Origin: Akkermansia sp.
Lineage (GTDB): Bacteria > Verrucomicrobiota > Verrucomicrobiia > Verrucomicrobiales > Akkermansiaceae
Reading direction: 5' to 3'
DNA: 11,829 bases
Assembly (NCBI GenBank): GCA_017379255.1
Contig: JAFNWZ010000027.1
Span: 1 to 11,829, forward strand
Part shown: positions 1 through 6,176 of the stretch, piece after piece
How positions within the stretch are numbered: the stretch's first letter is position 1
How the letters are laid out: every line of letters begins with the position of its first letter
Translations under genes and position numbers: made by a program
The notes under the pieces: generated by a model
Told to the model about the DNA's origin: nothing
Databases searched by the model: none
The model's input: the letters and a program-made list of their open reading frames with translations, nothing else

Positions 1-667
1 CATCGCCATCATCCAGGTCAATATAGAATGAGGGCAGCGTGAGCACACCCAGACGGTACGTGCGGCCACCGCTTTTCATATCAATGATGCGCCCGCTGGC
101 CAGCTCTTCAGACATGGGAATTTCATCGCGCACGATGGTCACCACCTTCTCCTCGCCGGTGTTGTGGTTCTGCACGCGCAGTTTCACCGACTCACCCTTC
201 TGGCCGCGGATAAGGTCCACCACCTTATCAATGCTCAGGAACATGATATCCGTCCAGTTATCATCGCCATGCGGCGCAACCGCCACAATGTGGTCCCCCA
301 GCTGCAACTGGCCGCACTTGGCGGCCGGTCCCCCCTTCACAATACCTTCAATCGTGGTGGAGCCATCATCATCAGACTGCAGCTTGGCACCAATACCGAC
401 AATGGAAGCCTTAATCATGTCCTTGAAGCGCTGCTCCTCGCGGGCACCCATATAATCGCTGTGCGGGTCATACACATGCGCCACAGCATTGAGCAGATAG
501 GACACCATATCCTCGCGGTCTGCCTCCTGAATCTCATTGCGCATACGCTTGATACGGGCCAGCATCTTATCCGTGACTGACATCTCCTTCTCTGCGGGAG
601 AAGGCTTACCCTTGGCCGCTGCCAGGGTGGCCAGGTTTTCGCGGCGAAGCACCTCGGTAAGAATCAT
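1..667 (-). CDS. S41 carboxy-terminal processing peptidase (Prc/Tsp type), PDZ-containing second part, frameshifted and cut by window edge
   Basis: Reading the minus strand from 670 to the left edge gives an uninterrupted frame beginning DMILTEVLRRENLATL. It contains the Prc signature YDPHSDYMG and then a PDZ domain (GIGAKLQ, IEGIVKGGPAAKCGQLQLGD, VDLIRGQKGE). In this family the PDZ domain precedes the S41 protease domain with its Ser/Lys dyad, which lies beyond the window. Tsp/Prc proteases degrade or trim periplasmic proteins from their C termini. This frame continues the protein encoded at 664-1185, but a single missing base around 670-673 puts the two in different frames. An ATG at 667-665 overlaps the upstream stop as ATGA, with AGGTGAGG just before it, so coupled re-initiation is possible. 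I think it is one gene broken by a real mutation or a sequencing error. The family call is firm; the expression state is unknown. Confidence 0.8.
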   Translation of the reverse strand, partial: MILTEVLRRENLATLAAAKGKPSPAEKEMSVTDKMLARIKRMRNEIQEADREDMVSYLLNAVAHVYDPHSDYMGAREEQRFKDMIKASIVGIGAKLQSDDDGSTTIEGIVKGGPAAKCGQLQLGDHIVAVAPHGDDNWTDIMFLSIDKVVDLIRGQKGESVKLRVQNHNTGEEKVVTIVRDEIPMSEELASGRIIDMKSGGRTYRLGVLTLPSFYIDLDDGD

Positions 668-1185
668 ATCCTCACCTGGTCGCGCCAGAGCTGGTCAAGC
701 TCTGCTGCATTTTCAGCACGCGGCAGCTTGCGGCGGCTGCGGGGCACGCTGCGATCCGAATCAAACGAAGGCATTGCTCTGGAATATTCCTGCAGCAGCT
801 TTTCAGCCAGGGCGATGCGCGGCAGTGCCCGGGCGCTGAAATAGGCATACAGCTCCTCCGCCAGGCGCGTTGTCTGGTTCGCCAGCAGGTAATCACCGAA
901 GCTGCTGGCATAACGCTTGCGGAGATATTCCACATCCTGCTGCGTCAGGAAAAGATGCTGGGCATCGAGCGATTGCACATAGCAGTCCAGAAACTTCTGG
1001 TACATATCCTGCGAGAACCGGGCGCGTGAGAAATGCGCATTCTGCAGCACGAGCGAAAACTGCTTACCGATGATATCGTAATCCGGTTCCGCCTGACTCA
1101 CAGAAGAGCACGACACCAACGCCGCCGCCGCGGCCATGGCGAGCGCGCGCGTACGCGCACGCCAGTTGTTGAAGATCATTTTCAT
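664..1185 (-). CDS. S41 carboxy-terminal processing peptidase, N-terminal part (lipoprotein signal plus Tsp N-terminal domain), ended by a frameshift
   Basis: A 173-residue product read from the ATG at 1185. An upstream in-frame TTG at 1206 follows a G-rich stretch and is an alternative start. Residues 1-26 form a basic then hydrophobic leader ending in the lipobox LVSC, with Cys26 as the likely lipidated residue, so the enzyme is probably anchored in the envelope. The rest matches the N-terminal helical domain of Prc/Tsp proteases: the LDAQHLFLTQQDV segment (about residues 73-85) corresponds to the family's conserved LDP.k.yFt..d block, and ELDQLWRDQV precedes the linker to the PDZ domain. 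The frame then hits TGA at 666-664, while the homologous continuation runs on in another frame (entry 1-667). One added base, for example reading GTG-AAG-GAT, would restore a single protein. No clear promoter was recognised upstream. Confidence 0.8.
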   Translation of the reverse strand: MKMIFNNWRARTRALAMAAAAALVSCSSVSQAEPDYDIIGKQFSLVLQNAHFSRARFSQDMYQKFLDCYVQSLDAQHLFLTQQDVEYLRKRYASSFGDYLLANQTTRLAEELYAYFSARALPRIALAEKLLQEYSRAMPSFDSDRSVPRSRRKLPRAENAAELDQLWRDQVRI

Positions 1186-1252
1186 ATATCGGGTAAAAAT
1201 TATCAATCCCCCCGGACCCTCCCAGGGAAAAGGCTTTCTCAGTTAAGTACCG

Positions 1253-1305
1253 GAAAAAAGCCAGCGTTCTGTCACGAAAACAACATCATGACAAAACCCG
1301 CTGGC
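1253..1305 (-). terminator. Rho-independent terminator of the OrfA-like gene
   Basis: On the minus strand a 7-bp stem (GCCAGCG at 1260-1266 pairing with CGCTGGC at 1299-1305) is followed directly by six T residues (1253-1259 region). A second small stem, GTCA 1271-1274 with TGAC 1289-1292, lies inside the long loop. It sits 15 bases past the stop of the gene at 1321-1734. Read on the plus strand the stem is followed by TGATTTTT, so it may work in both directions. Confidence 0.7.
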
Positions 1306-1320
1306 TGATTTTTCGATATC

Positions 1321-1734
1321 TCAGTCTTTCTTGCGGCGCGGGCGCTTAGCTTTAGCCAGCTTGCACCCCATGGCAGCCGCCATGTTGCGCACCCCCTGCT
1401 CCAGCTCAGCAATGCGGGTCTTGGCAGTTTTAAGAGCACCCTCCAGGCGGGTAGCCCGTGTCTTGGCCGTACGGGCAGCAATGCGGGCTACGCGCAGCTC
1501 CTCCTTCACGTCATCAGAGCAAGCCTCCACTTTGCGACGCCCGGGGCGAGTGCCGACAAAACGCTCCATAATGGCGTCTTCCGCCTGCTTCTTCCACAGA
1601 GAAATCAGAGTCGGTGCCACATTTTTTTCCTTGGCCACTTTCTGAATTGTTGTTTTACGGGTCAACACCGCCATAATGATTTCTGCTTTCTCCTCAGGCG
1701 CGTACGATGTGCGGGTTCTAGATTTTTCGGACAT
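1321..1734 (-). CDS. Stand-alone IS3 OrfA-like helix-turn-helix protein (HTH_Tnp_1 type), probably domesticated
   Basis: A 137-residue basic protein. Residues about 8-52 (SYAPEEKAEIIMAVL, then KVAKEKNVAPTLISLWKKQ) match the HTH_Tnp_1 domain of IS3-family OrfA proteins, which binds transposon ends. Residues about 75-118 are a predicted coiled coil with repeated KT/AR/LE heptads (RTAKTRATRLEGALKTAKTR), and the tail KLAKAKRPRRKKD is strongly basic. A normal OrfA is about 90-100 residues and is followed by an OrfB DDE integrase in the -1 frame. Neither OrfB nor terminal inverted repeats are visible, and the gene has its own terminator at 1253-1305. It is therefore more likely a DNA-binding protein derived from a transposase than a working element. 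Its ATG is 19 nt from the only good Shine-Dalgarno, which instead serves an upstream mini-ORF. DNA binding is inferred from the family; the target is unknown. Confidence 0.75.
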   Translation of the reverse strand: MSEKSRTRTSYAPEEKAEIIMAVLTRKTTIQKVAKEKNVAPTLISLWKKQAEDAIMERFVGTRPGRRKVEACSDDVKEELRVARIAARTAKTRATRLEGALKTAKTRIAELEQGVRNMAAAMGCKLAKAKRPRRKKD

Positions 1735-1747
1735 AATAATAAAACAT
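1718..1747 (-). CDS. Possible 9-codon leader ORF overlapping the start of the OrfA-like gene
   Basis: ATG at 1747-1745 follows the strong Shine-Dalgarno AAGGAGA (1760-1754) by 6 nt and encodes MFYYYVRKI, ending at TAG 1720-1718. This stop lies past the ATG of the OrfA-like gene (1734), so the two overlap in different frames by 17 bases. The arrangement suggests either translational coupling of the OrfA-like gene or a start-site decoy. Only the sequence arrangement is seen; translation is not shown. Confidence 0.35.
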   Translation of the reverse strand: MFYYYVRKI

Positions 1748-1753
1748 TCGGTG

Positions 1754-1760
1754 TCTCCTT
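1754..1760 (-). promoter_or_regulatory. Strong Shine-Dalgarno AAGGAGA, spaced for the leader ORF rather than the OrfA-like gene
   Basis: AAGGAGA is 6 nt before the ATG at 1747 but 19 nt before the ATG at 1734. It is one of only two strong Shine-Dalgarno sequences found in the window, which makes its odd spacing notable. The AT-rich DNA upstream has TATACT at 1793-1788, which could be a -10 element, but no convincing -35 was found. Confidence 0.5.
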
Positions 1761-1841
1761 GAATACTACTTTTAATCTGTTAAATCAAGTATATATTTCG
1801 TATTATCCTACATGCTGACACAAACAGCAGCAATAAACAGA

Positions 1842-1880
1842 AAAAAATCCCCTCACTTTATTCAAGTAAGGGGATTTTTT
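1842..1880 (-). terminator. Terminator just downstream of tRNA-Leu, symmetrical
   Basis: Six or more A residues, CCCCT (1849-1853), ACTT (1855-1858), a 5-nt loop, AAGT (1864-1867), AGGGG (1869-1873), then A and six T residues. The near-perfect hairpin with A and T tracts on its two sides terminates in both directions. On the minus strand it begins within five bases of the tRNA 3' end. Confidence 0.9.
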
Positions 1881-1884
1881 CTGA

Positions 1885-1966
1885 TACGCACGAATGGACT
1901 CGAACCATCACGATGTTACTCACTAGAACCTGAAACTAGCGCGTCTACCAATTCCGCCACGTGCGC
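1885..1966 (-). tRNA. tRNA-Leu (anticodon CAG)
   Basis: The minus strand folds as a class II leucine tRNA. The acceptor stem pairs GCGCACG with CGTGCGT (first pair G-U), followed by discriminator A. The D-arm has GCGGAATTGGTAGACGC, as in bacterial tRNA-Leu. The anticodon loop TTCAGGT presents CAG, in a stem CTAGT/TCTAG with one U-U mismatch at the loop end. A 13-nt variable arm and a T-arm with TTCGAGT follow. The 3' CCA is not encoded. A promoter lies upstream at 2014-1986 and a terminator immediately downstream, so it is a single-gene unit. It reads CUG codons. Confidence 0.96.
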
Positions 1967-1985
1967 ATTTGATTGGTGCAGGGGC

Positions 1986-2014
1986 AGTTTACCACAGATA
2001 TTTTTTTATTGCAA
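1986..2014 (-). promoter_or_regulatory. Promoter of tRNA-Leu (-35 TTGCAA, 17 bp, -10 TAAACT)
   Basis: TTGCAA at 2014-2009 and TAAACT at 1991-1986 are separated by exactly 17 bp, with TGG immediately before the -10. The predicted start lies about 13 nt before the mature tRNA 5' end. A-tracts upstream (2024-2035) could add curvature or an UP element. The G/C-rich bases after the -10 fit a stable-RNA discriminator. Confidence 0.7.
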
Positions 2015-2080
2015 GCCAAATTTGCAAAAAAAAATGATTTTTTCTTTTTTTTGCAGAGCCAGCGCCCGCGAGAAAGTAGC

Positions 2081-2109
2081 TTGCGCACGCGCGATGCGCG
2101 TGGTATAAT
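2081..2109 (+). promoter_or_regulatory. Kinase promoter (-35 TTGCGC, 17 bp, TGG-TATAAT), giving an almost leaderless mRNA
   Basis: A consensus TATAAT at 2104-2109, preceded by TGG, lies 17 bp from TTGCGC at 2081-2086. Transcription would start near 2116, only about 3 nt before the ATG at 2119, and no Shine-Dalgarno is present. Either the message is essentially leaderless or the true start is a downstream GTG (2170 or 2215). Confidence 0.75.
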
Positions 2110-2118
2110 GGCAGGCGC

Positions 2119-4761
2119 ATGAACCCAGAGAGCACAGCGGTATCCCCCACCACCCGCAGCAGACGCGGAGTGCCGAGGCGCGATTCACAACGCCCGGCGG
2201 ATACGCGCCCCGAGGTGCCGGATCATGAAATTCTGCGCAAGATTGGAACGGGGTCATACGGTGAAGTATGGCTGGCGCGCTCTGTAACAGGGGCATACCG
2301 AGCAGTCAAGGTGGTATGGCGAGAGGATTTTTCCGATGAACAGGTATTCATCCGCGAGTTTGATGGCATCCTGAGCTATGAACCCATAGCCCGCGGCATA
2401 CCGGGGCTGGTGCATATTCTGCACATCGGCCAGCACGGTGGGCAGTTCCCCTACTATTTCTATGTAATGGAACTGGCAGACGATGCCTACACGGGTTCAC
2501 ACACCGACCCCGGCTCCTACATTCCGCGCACATTGTACAGCGACATGCAGCAATACGGCAACCGCCCCATGCCACTGGATTATGTGCTGGAGGTGGGTTG
2601 CCAGCTGGCGCGCGCGCTCGCGGGGCTGCACGCGCAGGAACTGACCCACCGGGACGTCAAGCTCACCAATGTCATCTTTATCAACGGCAGAGTAAAACTG
2701 GCAGATGCCGGGCTGGTGGCGCACAGCAACCAGCGCAGCTTCGTGGGCACAGAGGGCTATATCCCCCCAGAGGGGCCCGGCACACCGCGGGCAGATGTCT
2801 TTGCCCTGGCAAAAGTGCTCTACGAAATGTCCACCGGCATGGACCGGCTCAACTTCCCCACCCTGCCGGCAAAACTGCCGGAGGGCACCAATTACCGCCG
2901 CTGGATTGAGTTCAACAACATTATCTGTGCCGCGGCAGACCCGCAGGTGCACCGCCACACCATCGTGAACGCCATCATGATGGCTGAGAAGCTGGAAGCC
3001 CTGCGGGATGAAGCCAGCATACGCCGCAAAAAGCGCCTCACCTGGCGGCAACGCGGCATCCGCGCCGGCATCTTCCTGCTCTGCGCCGGGCTGCTGGCAG
3101 GGCTCACCTACCTGCTGCTGCCGGAAGACATGGGAGACCGCCTGCGCAACGCAGCCGACTCCCTGCAGGGCAAACCGCCCGCACCGGCACCGCCGCCACC
3201 GGCCACCACCCCTGAACCACCGCCGCCCGTCCTGCCCCAGCACGGCCAATACTTCGTGGGCAGCGTGCCCGCGGGCGCCTCGGTCTACACCGAGGATGGC
3301 ATCTACCTGGACGAAACACCCTATGGCCCCATCACAGCCCAGGCCGGCAAACGCGTGGCATTCATTCTGCGCAAAGAGGGATACGCAGACACCCACACCA
3401 GCGGCATCATCCCGCCGGGCAACCTGCTTTCCCTGGGGGGAGAGCTGCTGCCATACCGGCCACCGCGTACCGGTGAAGACTGGACCGATGCCCAGGGAAC
3501 CCACTACCGCCCCGCCGGCGGCGTACACGAAGCCACTGCTCCGGTCACCCCGGCCCAATTCCAGGAATTCCTGAACGCAGACCCCGGCGCCGCCGCCAAA
3601 TACCCCAGTGCGGTCAGCGGCGGGCAGCTCCACACCTCCCAGGAGGGCATCAGCGCATTCACTTTGTGGCTAACCCGCCAGTGCGAAAAAGCCGGCACCA
3701 TCGGGAGAGACCACTCACTCATCGCCCGCCCGGAACCCGGCACAGAAGCCGGACCGGATCTCTGCGGCTACCGTCTCTACACCGTGCTGGTGCAGAAAAC
3801 CCCCGTCAGCATCTACACCAACCCGGCCGGGGCCAGTGTATCGCTCAACGGCATGCCGCTGGGCATCACCCCCATGCAGGGCGTGCGTATTCCCCTAGCT
3901 CCCTACTACCTGGAAATCCGCCTGCCGGGCTACTCCACCGTGCGCCGCAGCGGGCTTTCGCCCCAGGATCTGGTGCTCAACCTGCGCCTGCAGCCCAACC
4001 ATTCGGTCAACTTCGGGGCAGAATGGATTAACAGCCTGGGCATCAAGATGCAGCCCATACAGCCTAATCTGCTGGCCTGCGCCACCGAAATACGCGTGGA
4101 AGATTACAGCAACTACTGCCGGCACACCGGCGCCCCCGTGCCGCCACCCACCAGCTTTGAGCAGAACGAACACCACCCGGTGGTCAACATCACCCGCGCA
4201 GAGGCCGAAGCCTTTGCCGCCTGGCTCACCGGGCAGGAACGAGCCAATGGCCTCATCGAGGAAACAGACACCTACCGCCTGCCCACCGATGAGGAATGGA
4301 GCAACATGGTGGGCTGCAAAGATGCCGCGGGCGAAAGCCCGTATGAACGCCAGCGCCACCGCGCCACCGGCGCCACAGAATACCCTTGGGGCCGCAAATG
4401 GCCGCCCGCCTCGAACACGGGCAACTTTGCAGACACCGGCGCCATTCCCCACCTGCGCGCCGACCACACCATTCCGCAATACAACGATGATTTCACCCAC
4501 ACCGCTCCGGTGGGGTCATTCGCGCCCAATGCGCTGGGGCTGCACGACCTGGCAGGCAATGTACAGGAATGGGTGAGCGGGGAATACGGAGGCCCGGAGC
4601 ATTTCCATTTCCGGCGCTACGGCGTGACCCGCGGCGGCGATTATACCTCCTTCCGCCCCGGGCAGCTCAGCTCACACAGCCGCACCCCGCACCCGGCAGA
4701 CTCCCGCCGCCCCACCATCGGATTCAGGCTCGTTCTGGAACGCCAGCTGAACACCCCCTGA
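2119..4761 (+). CDS. Membrane Ser/Thr protein kinase with two PEGA domains and FGE-sulfatase (SUMF1-like) ectodomain
   Basis: An 880-residue protein. The kinase domain (about 36-295) has the Gly loop IGTGSYGEV (42-50), VAIK-type Lys64, HRDVKLTN (177-184), D196 in DAG instead of DFG, and PPE (216-218). A transmembrane helix (about 313-334) follows a basic RRKKR stretch, then a Pro-rich linker (351-373). Outside the membrane come PEGA repeat 1 (about 378-445), a shortened FGE-like segment (about 450-557), PEGA repeat 2 (about 562-625) and a full FGE-sulfatase fold (about 632-875: RLPTDEEW, LHDLAGNVQEW, TRGGDY, IGFRLVLE). Related kinase-FGE fusions occur in PVC bacteria, including chlamydial Pkn1. 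The C-terminal FGE block lacks the active-site cysteines of true formylglycine-generating enzymes, so ligand sensing is more likely than catalysis. It would pass an envelope signal to cytoplasmic substrates; those are unknown. It is transcribed alone. Confidence 0.9.
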   Translation: MNPESTAVSPTTRSRRGVPRRDSQRPADTRPEVPDHEILRKIGTGSYGEVWLARSVTGAYRAVKVVWREDFSDEQVFIREFDGILSYEPIARGIPGLVHILHIGQHGGQFPYYFYVMELADDAYTGSHTDPGSYIPRTLYSDMQQYGNRPMPLDYVLEVGCQLARALAGLHAQELTHRDVKLTNVIFINGRVKLADAGLVAHSNQRSFVGTEGYIPPEGPGTPRADVFALAKVLYEMSTGMDRLNFPTLPAKLPEGTNYRRWIEFNNIICAAADPQVHRHTIVNAIMMAEKLEALRDEASIRRKKRLTWRQRGIRAGIFLLCAGLLAGLTYLLLPEDMGDRLRNAADSLQGKPPAPAPPPPATTPEPPPPVLPQHGQYFVGSVPAGASVYTEDGIYLDETPYGPITAQAGKRVAFILRKEGYADTHTSGIIPPGNLLSLGGELLPYRPPRTGEDWTDAQGTHYRPAGGVHEATAPVTPAQFQEFLNADPGAAAKYPSAVSGGQLHTSQEGISAFTLWLTRQCEKAGTIGRDHSLIARPEPGTEAGPDLCGYRLYTVLVQKTPVSIYTNPAGASVSLNGMPLGITPMQGVRIPLAPYYLEIRLPGYSTVRRSGLSPQDLVLNLRLQPNHSVNFGAEWINSLGIKMQPIQPNLLACATEIRVEDYSNYCRHTGAPVPPPTSFEQNEHHPVVNITRAEAEAFAAWLTGQERANGLIEETDTYRLPTDEEWSNMVGCKDAAGESPYERQRHRATGATEYPWGRKWPPASNTGNFADTGAIPHLRADHTIPQYNDDFTHTAPVGSFAPNALGLHDLAGNVQEWVSGEYGGPEHFHFRRYGVTRGGDYTSFRPGQLSSHSRTPHPADSRRPTIGFRLVLERQLNTP

Positions 4762-4776
4762 GAAAGAATGACAAAA

Positions 4777-4850
4777 GTGATTAGTGACTAGTGATTAATG
4801 AATGTATAATGATGCCCGCCAGACAACCACTAATCACTAATCACTAATCA
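4777..4850. repeat. Inverted repeat made of tandem heptamers between convergent genes
   Basis: Left arm: GTGATTA, GTGACTA, GTGATTA (4777-4797). Right arm: CACTAAT three times (4828-4848), then CA. Positions 4778-4797 pair with 4831-4850 over 20 bp with one C-A mismatch, around a 33-nt loop. The TGA stop of the minus gene (4850-4848) forms the outer end of the right arm; the kinase stop (4759-4761) is 16 bases outside the left arm. There is no U-tract of normal length. It probably ends transcription from both sides or acts as a 3' stabiliser; this is inference. Confidence 0.85.
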
Positions 4851-5396
4851 TATTTCTCTTACCACGCTGCCGGGGTAGGTCTGGGTGCCCTCAGGCAGCA
4901 CGCGGCCGGGCAGAATCACGCATTTGCTACCAATGCGGCAGTGAGCCCCCACCACGCAGCCCAGCTTGTTCAGCCCGGTGGGCAGCAGTTCCCCTTGCCA
5001 GGGCATGCGGATTTCCCCGGCATCGTGCCGGAAATTGCTGAAAATGCAACCGCCGCCCACATTCACATCGTCGCGGATAATGGAATCGCCAATATAGCTG
5101 AGGTGGGACACAAACACCTGGTTACCCAGCAGGCTGCTCTTCACCTCCACCGCATTGCCAATCACGCACCCATCGCCCACGCTGGTTTCACCGCGCAAGT
5201 AAGCATGCGGGCCAATGCGGCAGCCACGGCCAATGCGCACATGCCCCTCAATCACCGTGCCGGGCAGCACCACTGAGCCCTCCCCCAGCGCCAGCACGCC
5301 CAGGATATGAGCACCAGGGCTCACCTCACCGCGGATATCCGGCTGCAGGTGCATGAGCTCTGCCCGGGCCGTCTCCAGCTCTTTCCACGGTTCCAT
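4848..5396 (-). CDS. Left-handed beta-helix (hexapeptide repeat) acyltransferase, GlmU C-terminal-like
   Basis: A 182-residue protein made mostly of hexapeptide repeats ([LIV]-G-x4), the LbH fold of the LpxA/GlmU superfamily. The segment VEVKSSLLG, SHLSYIGDS, VNVGGGCIFSNF closely tracks the acetyltransferase half of GlmU. It keeps the counterparts of the E. coli catalytic and binding residues: Lys86 (GlmU Lys351), His98 (His363) and Asn121 (Asn386); Tyr387 is Phe122. There is no N-terminal uridylyltransferase domain, so it is not a full GlmU, and its acceptor sugar cannot be read from sequence. It may acylate a nucleotide-activated amino sugar in the cytoplasm. The start is well supported: AAGGAGGAG lies 6 nt before the ATG, inside the end of the preceding gene, whose TAA touches this ATG. 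It is the last gene of the 7171-4848 cluster and ends inside the heptamer repeat. Confidence 0.8.
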   Translation of the reverse strand: MEPWKELETARAELMHLQPDIRGEVSPGAHILGVLALGEGSVVLPGTVIEGHVRIGRGCRIGPHAYLRGETSVGDGCVIGNAVEVKSSLLGNQVFVSHLSYIGDSIIRDDVNVGGGCIFSNFRHDAGEIRMPWQGELLPTGLNKLGCVVGAHCRIGSKCVILPGRVLPEGTQTYPGSVVREI

Positions 5397-6176
5397 TTAC
5401 GGCTCCTCCTTTCCGATACCGAACTTGCGGCAGGCCTCAAGCAAATGTTCATAGGCGGATTTCTCCTGCCCGGCGGGGCGCTCCATCAGCAACGCCTCCG
5501 GGTACACATGCGCATAGCGCCGCCCCTCTGCATCCCGCTGCAGTGCCGAAAAACGCAGGTTCACATCTGCCGCCGGGCATTCGCGCCACGGGCCACCCAG
5601 TCGCGCGGCAATATCGCGCACATTGCGGTAAGGGTAGCAGTATGTATTCACCCAGTAATCAACCTGCGGGGCACGCTCTCGGGGCTTGGAGCGCTCCCGG
5701 CGGCTCACCGGGTCCACAGTAAGCACCAGCACCCTGCCCGAGTGAGGCACATCCTCCACGCCGCGCAGCGCATCCATAATGGCCGAGCCGCCATAGCTAT
5801 GCCCCACCAGCACCACATCAGCCGCCGGATTCAGGGTCAGAAAAGCCCGCAAATCACGCTGCAGTTTCCAGGTGCTGTGAAAAAGCAGATTCCCCGTGCC
5901 GCTCTCCCAGGCATAATAGGCGCGCAGCTGCCTGCCCCCGCAGGGCAGCGGCGGGGTCTTCTCATAAATCTTGCGGAACTGCAACAGCACCGGCTCCGCA
6001 AAACCGCCCACAAAGATGAAAGCCACATCGGCCTGCTCCGCCCGCAGCGGCTCCTGCGTGCGCCGCTCAACAGGGCCCGTGCGGGGCGCAGGCTCAATCC
6101 CCGCCGCCACCTGCGGCTGGGAGCAGGAAGCCAGCATCCCGGCCAGTACCACGCAAGCTGTCAGCGCCTGTTTCAC
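5397..6176 (-). CDS. Alpha/beta-hydrolase-fold lipoprotein (putative esterase/lipase)
   Basis: Read from GTG at 6176 (259 residues) because this places a type II signal peptide at the N terminus: KQALTACVVLAGML then lipobox LASC, with Cys18 lipidated. A longer frame upstream to 6302 would bury the signal inside the preceding gene and is unlikely. DVAFIFVGGF (about 50-59) is the first beta strand and loop. VVLVGHSYGGSA carries the nucleophile elbow G-H-S-Y-G with Ser127. LTVDPVSRRE offers Asp155 as a possible acid, and a histidine such as His223 (YAHVYP) could complete the triad. The substrate is unknown. GTG overlaps the TGA of the preceding gene as GTGA, which suggests translational coupling, and its TAA abuts the next ATG. 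It sits in the envelope-related cluster with another lipoprotein. Fold is fairly sure; activity is inferred. Confidence 0.75.
   Translation of the reverse strand: MKQALTACVVLAGMLASCSQPQVAAGIEPAPRTGPVERRTQEPLRAEQADVAFIFVGGFAEPVLLQFRKIYEKTPPLPCGGRQLRAYYAWESGTGNLLFHSTWKLQRDLRAFLTLNPAADVVLVGHSYGGSAIMDALRGVEDVPHSGRVLVLTVDPVSRRERSKPRERAPQVDYWVNTYCYPYRNVRDIAARLGGPWRECPAADVNLRFSALQRDAEGRRYAHVYPEALLMERPAGQEKSAYEHLLEACRKFGIGKEEP

Noticed and set aside
1253..1966. Complete IS3-type insertion sequence or a tRNA-targeted island
   Set aside because: No OrfB, no terminal inverted repeats, no target-site duplication and no duplicated tRNA 3' end were seen.
2497..3633. 378-codon open frame on the minus strand inside the kinase gene
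   Set aside because: Composition is typical of a high-GC antisense shadow (Gly/Val/Cys-rich, no domain), while the plus frame holds clear kinase and PEGA motifs.
3895..4500. 201-codon minus-strand frame
   Set aside because: Shadow of the FGE domain, Gly/Val/Ala-rich without any family signature.
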